Assembly (NCBI RefSeq): GCF_029633865.1
Contig: NC_079213.1
Coordinates: 106,828,740 to 106,892,739, forward strand
Source of the DNA: Lampris incognitus
Taxonomy: Eukaryota; Chordata; Actinopteri; Lampriformes; Lampridae
DNA length: 64,000 nt
Direction: 5' to 3'
The notes under the pieces were generated by a model that saw nothing but the letters and a program-made list of their open reading frames with translations, was not told where the DNA came from and did not search any database. Position numbers and translations under genes: made by a program. Within the stretch, counting starts at the first letter, position 1. Each line of letters begins with the position of its first letter. This document shows positions 44,395-55,696 of the stretch, in pieces.

Positions 44395-46125
44395 CATTGA
44401 AAAAGGACATACCTGTGGAGGCATGGAGGTGTTTAGGAGAGATGGCAGTGGAGTTTTTAACTAGATTGTTTAACACAATCTTGGAAAGTGAGAGGATGCC
44501 TGAGGAGTGGAGAAGAAGCATAGTGGAACCGATTTTCAAGAATAAGGGTGATGTGCAGAGCTGTAGTAACTATAGAGGTATAAAGTTGCTCAGCCACAGC
44601 ATGAAGTTATGGGAAAGAGCAGTGGAGGTTGGGTTAAGAGAAGATGTAATGATTAGTGAGCAGCAGTATGGTTTCATGCCATGAAAGTAAACTACAGATG
44701 TGATGTTTGCTTTGAGAATGTTGATGTAGAAGTATAGAGAAGGTCAGAAGATCAGATAGGTAGAAGGTCGGATATCCTCCACTCCAAACTCACCTGGCTC
44801 ACTGTACCAGCCCCCATCTTCCAGTGGATTAAAAACTTCTTAACAGACAGGAGGCAGCTGGTGAGGCTGGGGAAAATCACATCCAGCACCCGGACAATCA
44901 GCACTGGTGACCCCCATGGATGTGTGCTCTCCCCTCTACACAAATGACTGCACCTCAGGTGACTCATCTGTTAAACTCCTGAAGTTTATGGATGACACAA
45001 CCATGACACAACCATCACTGGCCTTATCTGGGATGGTAATGAGTCTACATATACAGGTTGATCAGCTGGCTCTCTGATGTGGCCATAACAATCTGGAGCT
45101 GAACACGCTCAAAACAGTGGAGATGACAGTGGACTTCAGGAGCAGTCCTCCAACACTGCCCCCCCCTCACCATACTCAACTTCTGAGTTCCACAATCTCC
45201 CAGGACCTAAGGTGGGCATCCGACATAGACACAATCATCAAAAAGGCCCAGCAGAGGATGCACTTTCTCTGTCAGCTAAAGAAATTCAACCTGCCTCAGG
45301 AAATGTTGAATTAGTTCTACACTGCAATAATCCAGTCTGTCCTCTGCACGTCCATCACCATCTGGTTTGGTTCAGCCACCAAACAGGAAATGGACAGACT
45401 ACAATGGACAGTTAGGTCCACAGAGAAAATCACTGGTGCCAACCTGCCCTCCATTCAGGACTTATACACCTCCAGACTCAGGAAATGGTCAGGCAACATC
45501 ACTGCAGATCCATCACACCCTGATCACAACCTGTTCCAACTCCTCCCCTCTGGCAGGTGCTACAGAGCACTGTACCCCAAAACAACCAGATATAAAAACA
45601 GTTTCCTTCTGCAGGCTGTTATTCAAATGAACGTGTAACACTGTCAAATAAATCCAACCACTGTGTATATAGTATACTGTACATTGTATCTATACTGGTA
45701 CGCGCTGTCATTTCCATTTACCTCAGGCATGTATGTAAGTAATCTGCTATTTCAGCATCTCTGATATATGTATTCTCTGCACCATTGCACTTTATCACCT
45801 CTTATTTCGCCTGTATAAGTCAATTCTTGTGTATATATCTGAAGATTGTTGTGTTGTCGTGTTGTTATTCTATGTTAAGTACACTGACAAAGCCATGAAA
45901 CTGGAGTCAAATTCCATGTATGTGTAAACCTACACGGCCAATAAACATGATTCTGATTCTGACTCTGAGAAGAAGTTACATATTGTCTTTGTGGATTTAT
46001 AGAAAGCATATGATAGGGTGCTGAGAGAGGAAGTGTGGTATTGTACGAGGAAATCAGGAGTGGCAAAGTATGTAAGAATGGTGCAGGATATGTATGAGGG
46101 CAGTGTGACAGTGGTGAGGTGCCGA
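44395..46125 (+). pseudogene. RTE-type LINE reverse transcriptase, split by a Rex1-like insertion
   Basis: The left part (44395-44752) encodes KKDIPVEAWRCLGEMAVEFL, ESERMPEEWRRSIVEPIFKN and GDVQSCSNYRGIKLLSHSMK, then stops and TTDVMFALRMLM. The right part (45961-46125) continues with LHIVFVDL, a stop, KAYDRVLREEVWYC (catalytic Asp region) and MVQDMYEGSVTVVRC. The two halves join logically (FALRVLMEKYREGQK...LHCVFVDLEKAYDRV in relatives) once 44753-45960 is removed. The copy is 5'-truncated and dead. Confidence 0.85.
44753..45960 (+). mobile_element. Rex1-like LINE, 3' half, nested in the RTE copy
   Basis: It encodes fragments of RT (KLTWLTVPAPIFQWIKNFLT, RRQLVRLGKIT), a KFMDD-like remnant, STISQDLRWASDIDTIIKKA, QRMHFLCQLKKFNLPQ, SGNITADPSHPDHNLFQLLP, SGRCYRALYPKTTRYKNSFL and a stop at 45636, then a UTR ending ccaataaacatgattctgat with a short GATTCT tail, the typical Rex1 end. 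Stops interrupt the RT part. The flanks share agaag-like words but no exact duplication is provable. Confidence 0.85.
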
Positions 46126-46800
46126 TAGCTTCTTCAACCAGTAGGCGTGAATCATGTCAGGGCCTGGTGCAGTCCAGCGCTTCATGTTTGAGACTCATCG
46201 TTGGATGTCGGCCAATGTGATGATAATTCGTTCTTGTTCTGGGATATTGCTGTGGTCTGCTCTTAGGCCCACCAGACACTGGGCATTGGTATTGTATGAT
46301 GCCTCCTTTTCCCATATATCCTTCCAGTATCACTCAGTATCTGCTCTGGGTGGGTCTGATGTTTTTCCCTTTTTACTCTGCAGGCTGGGAGCACACTTTG
46401 GATGGTTCTTTTAAGAACAGGCCATTTACTCTTTTGGCTTCTACTTCTTTAGTGGATCTCTTCAGCCTGGTGGCTAGAGCTGTGAGCCTTTGTTTGGCAG
46501 TTTCCAGGGCCTCACTTATGGACAGCTTGCTGTACTTCTTAAACCAGGGCATGTCTTTCATCACACCTTTCGGTACCTCTGTTAGCTGGCTACCATCTCT
46601 CTATGCTGCTTCGATCTTGGCTTCTAGCCTTCTCTTCCGTGGAGGGTACTGTTGGTGACCTGTGTTCTTAATCTTGTACCCAAGTATCTCCAGGATTATG
46701 GTTGCAGTGGCATATACAAGCTCATTGGTCTCCGTTATGGTGTCAGTTGAGATGTTGCGTAAGGCTGTGTTCACATCCACAAGCAGGGTACTCTGCACCA
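46126..46800 (-). pseudogene. R4-like LINE, segment before and at the start of the RT
   Basis: From right to left it encodes VDVNTALRNISTDTITETNE, LVYATATIILEILGYKIKNT, YPPRKRRLEAKIEAA, KYSKLSISEALETAKQRLTA, LATRLKRSTKEVEAKRVNGL, then after shifts ERIIITLADIQR and MKRWTAPGPDMIHAYWLKK. The last motif (WTAPGPDxIHxYW) marks the start of the RT in site-specific-type LINEs. The N-terminal part of the same element lies at 47263-47725. Confidence 0.75.
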
Positions 46801-47262
46801 GGTTTAAAGTCTCCTCATCTCCATCTTTTTATACGCATGTGAAACTTGGACACTCAATATTCAAAGAAGAATAAGTACAATGGAGATGAGCTGCTACAGA
46901 AAGATTCTAGGCATCTCATACAGAGACCATATTACAAATGAAGAGGTGAGATGAAGGATTACACAAGCCATTGGAACACATGAAAACTTGTTGACAATCG
47001 TCAAGAAGAGAAAACTGAAATGGTATGTTCACATCTCGAGAAGTTCCAGCCTTGCCAAGACCATCCTGCAAGGCACAGTGAGGGGTGGGCGAAGACGAGG
47101 AAGACAGAAGAAGCGATGGCTATGTAACATCAGAGATTGGACAGGCCGTGACTTTGCCAGCTTACAGAGGGCAGTTGAGGACAGACAGAGACGGCGAGGA
47201 CTGGTTACGGAATCAACAGCGGTGCCCAAACGACCTATCAAGTGGTTACGGGATAGGTGAGG
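46801..47262 (+). pseudogene. RTE/BovB-like LINE C-terminus, lying within the R4-like copy
   Basis: It encodes FLYACETWTLNIQRRISTME, MSCYRKILGISYRDHITNEE, a stop, KLKWYVHISRSSSLAKTILQ, GTVRGGRRRGRQKKRWLCNI and LQRAVEDRQRRRGLV. This is the conserved post-RT region 'YACETWTL...RRGRP'. It is only about 150 codons and is oriented opposite to the surrounding R4-like pieces, so it probably inserted into them. Confidence 0.8.
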
Positions 47263-47725
47263 TGAGGAGGAGCATCAGCTATCGTGGCTGGTTGGATTGT
47301 TTCAGCTGGTTGGGGTCTGTCCTCATTTATCTCTTGCCTATTGGGCGGCCAGGGTGCTGAACTGTATATAGTCACCCCGTTAGAGCCTCTCCATCTCAAG
47401 TCATGAAAGTAGCTTCCTTCTATTAATGTTTGAGCATTGCGCCACTAGCAGCTGCTGAGTCAGTGTGGAAGTAGGTCTCCTTCTGGTCCACAGTTCCCAC
47501 ATTCACTTCATACAGCCCCTCTCCGGGGGTCTGCTGTTACAGTAGCATTCCATCAATTCCAGGTTCTCAGCCCTTGTCCATGAATGTCTTGTTCCAGTAG
47601 CCCATTTCTCATCAGGTTGCCCTGGTTCCCCAACACCTGAGGCGGACCTTATTAACCCGCGCAGCGTAAGATCCGCGATGACTCTATTCATGTTACTCTC
47701 ACTCATATCTGAGGTAGCTGGCTTG
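47263..47725 (-). pseudogene. R4-like LINE N-terminal region (Myb-like SRAENLELMECY segment)
   Basis: The minus strand encodes ESNMNRVIADLTLRGLIRSA and SWTRAENLELMECYCNSRPP ERG-type sequence, then after a stop LVAQCSNINRRKLLS. The WxRAExLxLMECY stretch is, by memory, a conserved N-terminal DNA-binding-like segment of a fish LINE family whose middle is seen at 46126-46800. The two pieces are in the right order and orientation on the minus strand. Confidence 0.6.
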
Positions 47726-47732
47726 TGTATAG

Positions 47733-47857
47733 CATTAGGCGTCTAAGCCACAAACTCTTACTGGATACTTGTCCCAACCAGGGTTTGAACCCCCAATCTC
47801 CAGCATGGAAAGCCGACTCTTACCAACTGAGCTCTCCAGCTGTGCTACATATAGATA
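47733..47857 (-). mobile_element. tRNA-like sequence, SINE family 4 head
   Basis: On the minus strand, gagctcagttggtaagag (A-box arm) and GGTTCAAACCC (B box, about 47782-47792) have tRNA-like spacing, followed by 'ggttgggacaagtatcc'. It looks like a tRNA-Ala/Lys-derived SINE head. A GATA run follows at 47849-47883. It has no intact acceptor stem that I can pair, so it is not called a functional tRNA. Confidence 0.6.
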
Positions 47858-47883
47858 TAGATAGGTAGATAGATAGAGAGATA

Positions 47884-50831
47884 AATATCTTGTAAAATTC
47901 CCCATGATTAATGTGATAATATTTTCCATATCACTCAGCACCACCAAATAGACAGGTATAGACAGATATAATTGGTAAGAAGTGTTCAGTCAGAGAAATC
48001 AATAACTTAAAAAAGGAAAAACAATCACAGCAAATAAAGTAGAGAACATACTAGACGCCCCAAGACAGAGCACTTTGTTCTGGAATATGACTTAAGGCTA
48101 TGGACAGTCCTGAGAAGTTGGGATTGGTGCCACCCAGGGCTAAACATCTATTTGTTTGTTCCTTTTTAAATGCAGCACAACAAGAGTTGTTAATATGTTT
48201 GTTTAACTGAGTTTTAAACTGGGGTTGACACTCTGAATTAGGCTTGAGGGAAATACTCTAAAGTGAAAACTACACATTGCTGGAGCCTGCTGTTACATAC
48301 TTGTGCTTGAAATGAACACAATCATAGTACATTTTGACCTTCTAGTAATAACTGTTTCAGGTACTTTATTACATTGCCCCCTCTCCAAGAAAATACTTTC
48401 TATCCTTGAAGCAACGTTTACTGGCCAATAGTTGCATTGACAGCAAATTCGTCATTAATTTGTCACCACGGATAGTTGTCCAAGTTAGTACAAAGGTTCA
48501 TCTCTAATGCTGCAGTTTTTTTTAATTTAACAATAAGTGTTTATTTCAATTTAATTGCTATTGTTAGTGCAAAATACTGTGTTTTGAGAAGTGCGACTTA
48601 AATACAAAGTGCCAGTGCCATTGCAATTAACTTAACCCTCATAAGTCATAGCTCTCTTTTTCTTGAATCAGAAATCTCCCCACAAAGTTTAGTCCTTTTC
48701 TGGAGAAGGACGCTCATTGAATTCTACACAATGAGCCGCTTAAGGTCCTGTAACCTACAGTAAACACCCAGCCAGCATTCAGGCTTTAGCAGCATGAGGT
48801 TTATTCACTCCGCACAGCAGGCTTATGTAAATAGACATCTGGTTAGCTCTGTGTTCAACACTGTATAACTCCTCAAGGGGAAAAACACATTCCCTCGCCC
48901 TCCATTTGTCATCTGTCCCTCCAATTTATTCCTTCCTCCGACAGGCGTTGGTATGGTCATGCTTCACAAATTTATGTCACATACATGAAGTAGCGGGACG
49001 GTTCACGGTGCACTGCAGGGCTGTGCATTTCAGGGTCGAGATAAAAGGAGAACTTCTTTTCAAAACAGCCGCATTTGCATTCTATATGTAATTAATGTGG
49101 CCCTCTGTTTGAAGCCAACTTAAAAGAGTGATACACTGATGAACCAAGAGCAAAAGCGTAGCGTTTCGCCATCTCCCTGAGCACATGGGTTATCACAAGA
49201 AACACACAAGAATGGCGGTGTGGAATACACACAGACACACAAACACATGAATGTGGACGAGCCGAGAATTGGGTATGGAACAGAATACCTTAGTCATATC
49301 ATTACTATGGTAAAACATGTAAATAAGCTCGGCTTCTCTCTGCCTTTGATGTCTTCTGCTGTAGGTAAACACTCAGCTTAGTGAGGAATCAATCGTATTT
49401 CTCACCTGATAGGGGCCCTTAAGTACCAGGAAGCCCCGCCATCACACAGCCATTTCTCTTCATTTGAGACATCGATCCAAACCCATGAGTTAACATCTCT
49501 CTCCCTCTCTATCTGTTTTCTTTGCCTCGCTCTGTCCTCTTTCTGTGCTCTCCGTCTCTGAAGGTCCAGCGGTTGACTCTGTGTCCATTTTCCTCAGCTT
49601 GTCTCTGAATATTGCTTATTCCCTACAAACTGATGATGAAACCAAAGCGAGCCACAGCGACAGAGAGAGGAAGACTATGAGACAGCGGAAGGAAGAAAGA
49701 AAAAGTGAGAAAAAAGTGACAGAGAGGGAGAGAGAGAGAGAAGTGGGAGTGTGTCCTAATTAAATTGTCATTCATGCTAATTCATCTGGGTCTCATTAGA
49801 GGGACATGGACAGAAAAAAACCTCCCTGGAGAAACCTGGCATCTGCTACCACAAGAGATCCATTAATTGATTTTGGAGGGACACTGTTCTGAAAATGTTT
49901 CAGCATTTGAAAAGAATTTACTTTACAAATGCCACACAGTCCATTCAACACGAATGTTGAGTGCATTCCAGTACATTATTGTACTGAAACAGCGATAAGA
50001 CAAAAACCATCAACAAGAGATGAAAAGCCAAAACTACCCAGGGATTTGGTGGCTGCCTGTGTTTGCTGTGCTCAGTACAATACAGACTCAGTTTGGTAGA
50101 AACTACAAGCGTTTAATAACTGGGCCGACTGCTGAGGACCACAGAGGCAGATTAAAGGCTTCGCCCTGTCACAGGAGGGTCTAAAACAAGCACTGGTGGG
50201 CTCAAACCATCTCTACAGTGTTGACCAACAGTAACACGGGGATGTTTGCAACAGCAAGCTGTTAATGAAAACTGCCATTCGTGAACTTAAGGACTAGGGT
50301 CCTCTACCTAGCAAGAGCTCCATTATCTGACAAAGGCCCCACCAGTTCCTACCACCCCCTGAAAAAGTGTTCCATAAATCAATCTTGAAGAGCTCATTTA
50401 TTTTCAAATCTAGGCAATTTTACATAAATCCTGAGAGTATATTCAACATGTACAGGATTTTTAAGCATTTTTAATGAAATACTGCTGCAAGTTTTTCAGT
50501 ACCTCTGATTTACAAGCCATTTTGGTTCGAGTTCCGCCCAGGCATTGTCTTATTCATACATCCCTCTGGAGCTTACATATTCAACTCAGAGTCCAACCCC
50601 AAATGGCGGGAGGGAGAAGAGGGATCAAGATATTTTAGAACGGTAAGCTGACATTGTGTTATAGGCAGTGATAGTTATAAGTGACGAGTTATTCGACGGT
50701 ATCAACTAATATAGTGAAGACATTCTTGTTACCTCCCTAGTTCGTCAATCTTGCATCTCTAAATCTTAATCCACACTACGTTGAGAAGCTCTGTAGAAGT
50801 GCTGACCTTGAACCAGGTGTCCTTTAATCAA
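47884..50831. other. No gene seen in 2.9 kb; longest repeat-poor stretch
   Basis: No repeat family is recognised. 48640-48900, 49370-49500 and 49755-49870 are complex, with words such as attaaattgtcattcatgc and 'gggtctcattagaggga', suggestive of conserved non-coding DNA. A GA/AG-rich tract lies at 49655-49740. Confidence 0.35.
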
Positions 50832-51321
50832 TTGTGCATAACTGTAGTCCACTGACCTCCGGTTTCTACTGCAGCGGTCATACCAGTTTCCTGTTTGTTG
50901 GCGTGTGCTATTGACAATGGCATATTTTTCGCGATGCCTGCAAGATTTACCATGGATAAATGTCAACGACATGCACAGAATTGTCGACAAACTTTCAGCT
51001 GCACCTACCAGCAAACGGGTGAAAAATGTCAAGTTGTGCATATCAAGTTACGTCCACAACTACAAAGATGAGCGGACGGACGGACAGAGAGAATTGTGGA
51101 CATAACTTGGTATGTACAACTTGAAACTTTTCACCCGTTTGCTGGTAGGTGCAGCTGAAAGTTTGTCGACAATTCTGTGCATGTCATTGACATTTATCCA
51201 TGGTAAATCTTGCAGGCATCATGAAAAATATGCCATCGTCAATAGCACATGCCAACAAACAGGAAACTGGTATGACCGCTGCAGTAGAAACTGGAAGTCA
51301 GTGGACTACAGCTATGCACAG
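50832..51321. repeat. Large palindrome: 228-bp arms, 34-nt spacer
   Basis: The left arm 50832-51059 and right arm 51094-51321 are inverted repeats with fewer than about 10% mismatches by eye. Both arms read outward-in the same protein-like frame: minus strand 51041-50766 and plus strand 51112-51345 share FTRLLVGAAESLSTILCMSL, TFIHGKSCRH, EKYAIVNST and QQTGNWYDRCSRN. The opposite frame of the left arm (50905-51105) gives PWINVNDMHRIVDKLSAAPT. I do not recognise either product. It is likely a foldback element or an inverted duplication. Confidence 0.9.
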
Positions 51322-51803
51322 AATCTATTGACAGATAAATTGTAAATCTATATAGATAACCTAATTACATTATTTCACATGCAACGCAACATATCTGTTC
51401 ATTCTCAACCAGTCTGTTATGTCAAATGATGAAAAAAACATTCAAAACAACTTGGAACAGGGGGGAAAAAAAAGACGCCCAACTTGTAAAAAAAACATAC
51501 GGAGGTTTCCTTAAACACAGAATTACAAGTCAGAAGCTCGGAGTGATAACATAGCTCCGACTTATCCGACTTTAGCGTTGGTGACATCTTAGCAAGGCAA
51601 GAAAAAGCACAATAAAAAAAACTGCATAAATTTGCTAAATAATCATCCAGATATACATCCTACTTCTATAAAGTAATGCTTTAGAAGAAACATGTTTACC
51701 ATAAATTTAATTCAATATTAAAGCTTTCACTATGGGCGTCCATGTTTTGCTTTAATCTTTCACAGAGTAAACAGCATGAACATATGACATCAGAAGATGG
51801 AAA

Positions 51804-51826
51804 TTATATATATATATATATATACA
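51804..51826. repeat. (AT)n microsatellite
   Basis: About 11 AT units. Confidence 0.9.
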
Positions 51827-51954
51827 TACACTCCTTTTCTGAAAGGCAATTTCCCAACAAATTCTGTTTGGTACTGTCTGTTATTTTCAAAGCAGTCATC
51901 GGAGAAATGCGCTGAACAGATGCTGTCAGGAACTTCAGTGCTGAAAGTTATGGC

Positions 51955-53570
51955 AGGCCGTTTTATCATGTAATCATTTTAAGGCACTAGTCACTAAATA
52001 TTAGACACTAGTACATGCTTTCTTAATACTAGTCACTATTCTGACTGTCACTAGTCACTACTGTAAAGTCCCTAGTTGCTAAAGGTTACATACTAGTTCT
52101 GTTAGACTAAGCAGTAGCTGCTAATTTGATGACTAGTCACTTTTCTCTTTTACTAGTAACATTTCAAGGTCACTTAGATGGTCACCAGAGGTCACAGAAG
52201 AACTGATTCAACTTTCTGGGATTTCCTTACCTGGACTATTGAGCATGCATAAAGACATTGTCACAATGACATTGTTATTAGTTGCTGCTCAGGGTTGACA
52301 AGTAGCTTTTTCAATGAGATCTAGTTTCTATTCCAAATAAAGATACCAGCTATGGCAGGCCATTCTATGCTTTAATCATTTAAAGATGCTAGTCACTAAA
52401 AATTACACACTAGTACTTGTATTCTTTAAACACTAGTCGCTATTGTGAAGTCACTAGTCGGTATTGAATTTTCATGCAATAAATTGATGAGCAGCCAGTG
52501 AAATATTACTACGCTGTATTCAAAAGCAACTAGTCACAGTGGCACATTCACTAGTAATCACTGGAATAGCAACTGGCATTAATAAATACTAGGTACTAGT
52601 GACTAATATACTATAACTAGTAGTAGAACTGTTATAGAGACAATTAAAAATGTATTTTTAGACCCAGTATCTATTTTTAGCAACTAGTAGCATTACAATA
52701 ATAACAAGTGACAGTCAGAATAGCGAATAGTAACTGAGGAAAATAAGTACTTGTGTTTAATCTTTAGTGACTAGTGCCTAATCACCTCAGCCATCTTTTT
52801 TTATGATAGGTTACATTTAGTTCACAGGCTATGGGCTGTTTGGGCACTAGTCGCTAAAAATTACACGCATACTTCTTTTTTTTTTCTCCCTCCACTTTTC
52901 CACCCCAATTGTACTTGGCCAATTACCTCACTCTTCTGAGCTGTCCCGGTCGCTGCTGTACACCCCCCCCCCGCCACCAATCCGGGGAGGGCTGCAGACT
53001 ACCACATGCCTCCTCCAATACATGTGGAGTCACCAGCCGCTTCTTCTCACCTGACAGTGAGGAGTTTCGCCAGGGAAGCGTAGCACATGGGAGGATCATG
53101 CAATCCCCCCCCCATTCCCCGTTCCCCCTAAACAGGCGCCCCAACTGACCAGAGGAGGCGCTAGTGCAGCGACCAGGACACACACCCACATTCGGCTTCC
53201 CACCCGCAGACACGGCCAATTGTGTCTGTAGGGATGCCCGACCAAGCCGGAGGTAACACGCGGATTCGATCCAGCGATCCCGGAATAGACTGCCACACCA
53301 CCCGGACACCCTATGTAATTATTTTCTTAAAGAACTCATCGTTATTGTGAAGTTACCAGTTGCTAAAAAAAGGATACTATTATTAGAATAAAGACTAGTA
53401 CCTTTATATTAGATACTAGTAACTAAAATTAAAGAACGAGCGTTTATTGAATTGATACTAGTAAAAGAGAAAAGTGACCGGTCGTAATCAAATAAGTAAA
53501 TAGTGCCCATTCTAATATAACTAGTATCCAATTTTACAACAACTAGGGACTTTTTGTAAAAGCAATTCTC
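51955..53570. repeat. ACTAGT-rich repeat block, split by a SINE
   Basis: Over 51955-52871 and again 53313-53570, the words ctagtcacta, actagt and ttgctaaa recur every 20-60 bp in both orientations. The left part (from 51983) and the reverse of the right part (to 52775) align loosely (ggcactagtcactaaatatt / ggcactagtcactaaagatt on the complement), so the block is a diverged inverted repeat. There is no coding capacity. The SINE at 52872-53312 interrupts it. Confidence 0.8.
52872..53312 (-). mobile_element. tRNA-derived SINE family 1, inside the ACTAGT block
   Basis: Minus-orientation copy with tail 'caccccaattgtacttggcc' at the left and 'tccgggtggtgtggcagtc' head at the right. The head lacks about 15 bp between the A and B boxes, and the B box is changed. 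No clear target duplication. Confidence 0.88.
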
Positions 53571-55489
53571 TCCAGCTCTCTAAAGCTTCCATTGTTGTCT
53601 TCCTGCAACAACTCCTTGCATGGTGGATCACAGCGTGCTTCCGCTTACAAAAGAATTTACACCTATCTTCCCATTATTGATGGCTAATGCCCGTTAGACT
53701 CATCCCATAACATTGAGAGCTCATTTGTGCCAAAAAAAGAGCCCTTTTAGTGGCTGTAACTCGGTCAAACCCCATTGCCCTGAAGAATAACGCTGAGGTT
53801 TGGTGCCCAGCAGTGGGCCAATGTGAGCTTGCTCAGTACTGAATCAATTTGAAAGATTCTACTACTCATCACTTGGTTTCACTCCTAATAAGGCTTTAGG
53901 TAAAAAAATAAAATACAGGCTTTTCCCTTAAGCAGTGGGGTTTTTGGTCTCAAAGACCTTCCTAGGACAGAAAAGTCCCAATGGTGCATAGTCTCCTGTA
54001 CACTAATGGTTTATGGTTATTTATTTCCATCTCTAATAAACTCAAACTGTCTCTGATAAGTTGAGTTACATTTACAGGGGATCTACAACAGTGACTTTGC
54101 TGTTCAACGAAGGTCTACACGACTGGCATCACAGGAAACCAGGAATGAACTTAACTGCTTCTGCAAGTCACATAGCAGGTTTCTCTTCATTGTGGCCTTT
54201 GGTGAGTTTGTATTGTGCAGCACAACTCGCATTGAATTTCAAATGTATAGTAGCTAAATTAACTTAAAGAGTAGGTGAGAAGGGGTAGGAAAAAATAAGT
54301 GTAGACCTCCTACTACTCTTTTTCCAACATGTGACAAATAATCTGATGCATACGGAGATTTGTTCACTGAGTTTGGTGTGTGGATTTGTTGATCACTTCA
54401 GATTATTGGTAATAGCTTATCTGTATGTAATATTCTGCTTATTTACATGTTTGGAATAAATCATCATCATCATCATCATCACATACCTGTGCTTTACACT
54501 GGTTAGGTGCACAAAGGCAGTTTCAACGTCCATACATTATTGTTAACAGCAAAATTCTGCCCAGTAAAGTTAGCTACTTTGCCACAATTCATTTCTGTGT
54601 GTTTGTTATTTCCACCACAAGTGATTATTTTGTTGCTCTTCTGAGCTTTCTTGTTATATTATTTTGGAAGCCAATTCTCCTTCATGTTCTCCCTCAGATT
54701 TATGTAAAACCTTTAAAGAAAGAAAAAAAAGAAAAGCTGCACCCTCCTGGCGTTTTTAGTCAAGGCGAGCGGACGTTCTTGCAAGTCTCCGTCTGTCCTC
54801 TGGAGGTTTGTAAATGACCGATGACGGCCGAGTGCGGATGAAAGAGAGGCTCATTGAGCCAATTAAGGGAGTAATTGGTTGTGAAGGGAGATAGTAAGAA
54901 AAGTGATGGAAAGTAGATGAGAATTTGTCAATAGCCACCAGGGCCCCTGGTCTCTGTGGAGTGCTATTGATCATCTGAAGGTCAACAGTGGCTGTAAACA
55001 CACACACACACACACACACACACGCAAGCATGCATGCACATATACAAGTTCACACAGACGTGTAACACACACAGTCCACATTTTTGAAAATTTCTGTAGA
55101 CCTTCAGAGCTACACACAAAAGCTTTTACACCGATATAAACACACTTGTTGGAACCCGGGCCGGATAATAATTCAATGCCATTGTCTTTTGTCTTTCAGT
55201 GGTACTGATTCAGGATGAAACTTGGATATGGTGATGCCACGATACATAATTTTGCCATCGAAATAAATGAAATACAAGAAATATTAATGATGAAAATCTA
55301 TCACCAGAAATTTCTCACAAAATGGGGTCTGAAATATTTAAGAGAGTATTACCTGAAAACCTACCTGATTACCTGATGATGTGACACAGTTGAACAATTA
55401 ATTTAATCAATTTACAATTAAACACTATATTGTAAATTAACTTATTAATCTCTTTTCTAACCTCTTCACACATTTCATTTTTTTCACTG
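53571..55489. other. No gene seen
   Basis: It contains (CAT)n at 54461-54482 and (CA)n at 54998-55024. 54820-54980 is complex and could be conserved non-coding DNA. 55378-55437 is partly repeated at 55527-55582. Confidence 0.35.
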
Positions 55490-55556
55490 AATAAAATTAT
55501 TTGTTCGACTGTGTGACGACCAGATAATGTCACACAGTCGAACAATTAATTTTATT
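55490..55556. repeat. 28-bp-arm hairpin
   Basis: Arms 55490-55517 and 55529-55556 are complementary with one mismatch around an 11-nt loop. The right arm sequence is also found, diverged, at 55378-55410. Confidence 0.85.
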
Positions 55557-55590
55557 TACAATTAATTTATATCGTAAATGTATTCATGTC

Positions 55591-55696
55591 TGCGATGGAC
55601 TGGCGACCTGTCCAGGGTGTTTCCCCGCCTTCCACCCAACGAGCACTGGGATAGGCTCCAGCACCCTGTGACCTTCATCAGGATAAGCGGCTTGGA
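55591..55696 (+). repeat. Dispersed 'gatggactgg..ggataagcgg' repeat
   Basis: Diverged copy of the family at 14363 and 30120. It lacks the ATGG tail. Confidence 0.75.

Noticed and set aside
47733..47857. Functional tRNA gene on the minus strand
   Set aside because: The A and B boxes look good but the acceptor stem does not pair and SINE-like sequence follows. It is more likely a SINE head. tRNAscan would decide.
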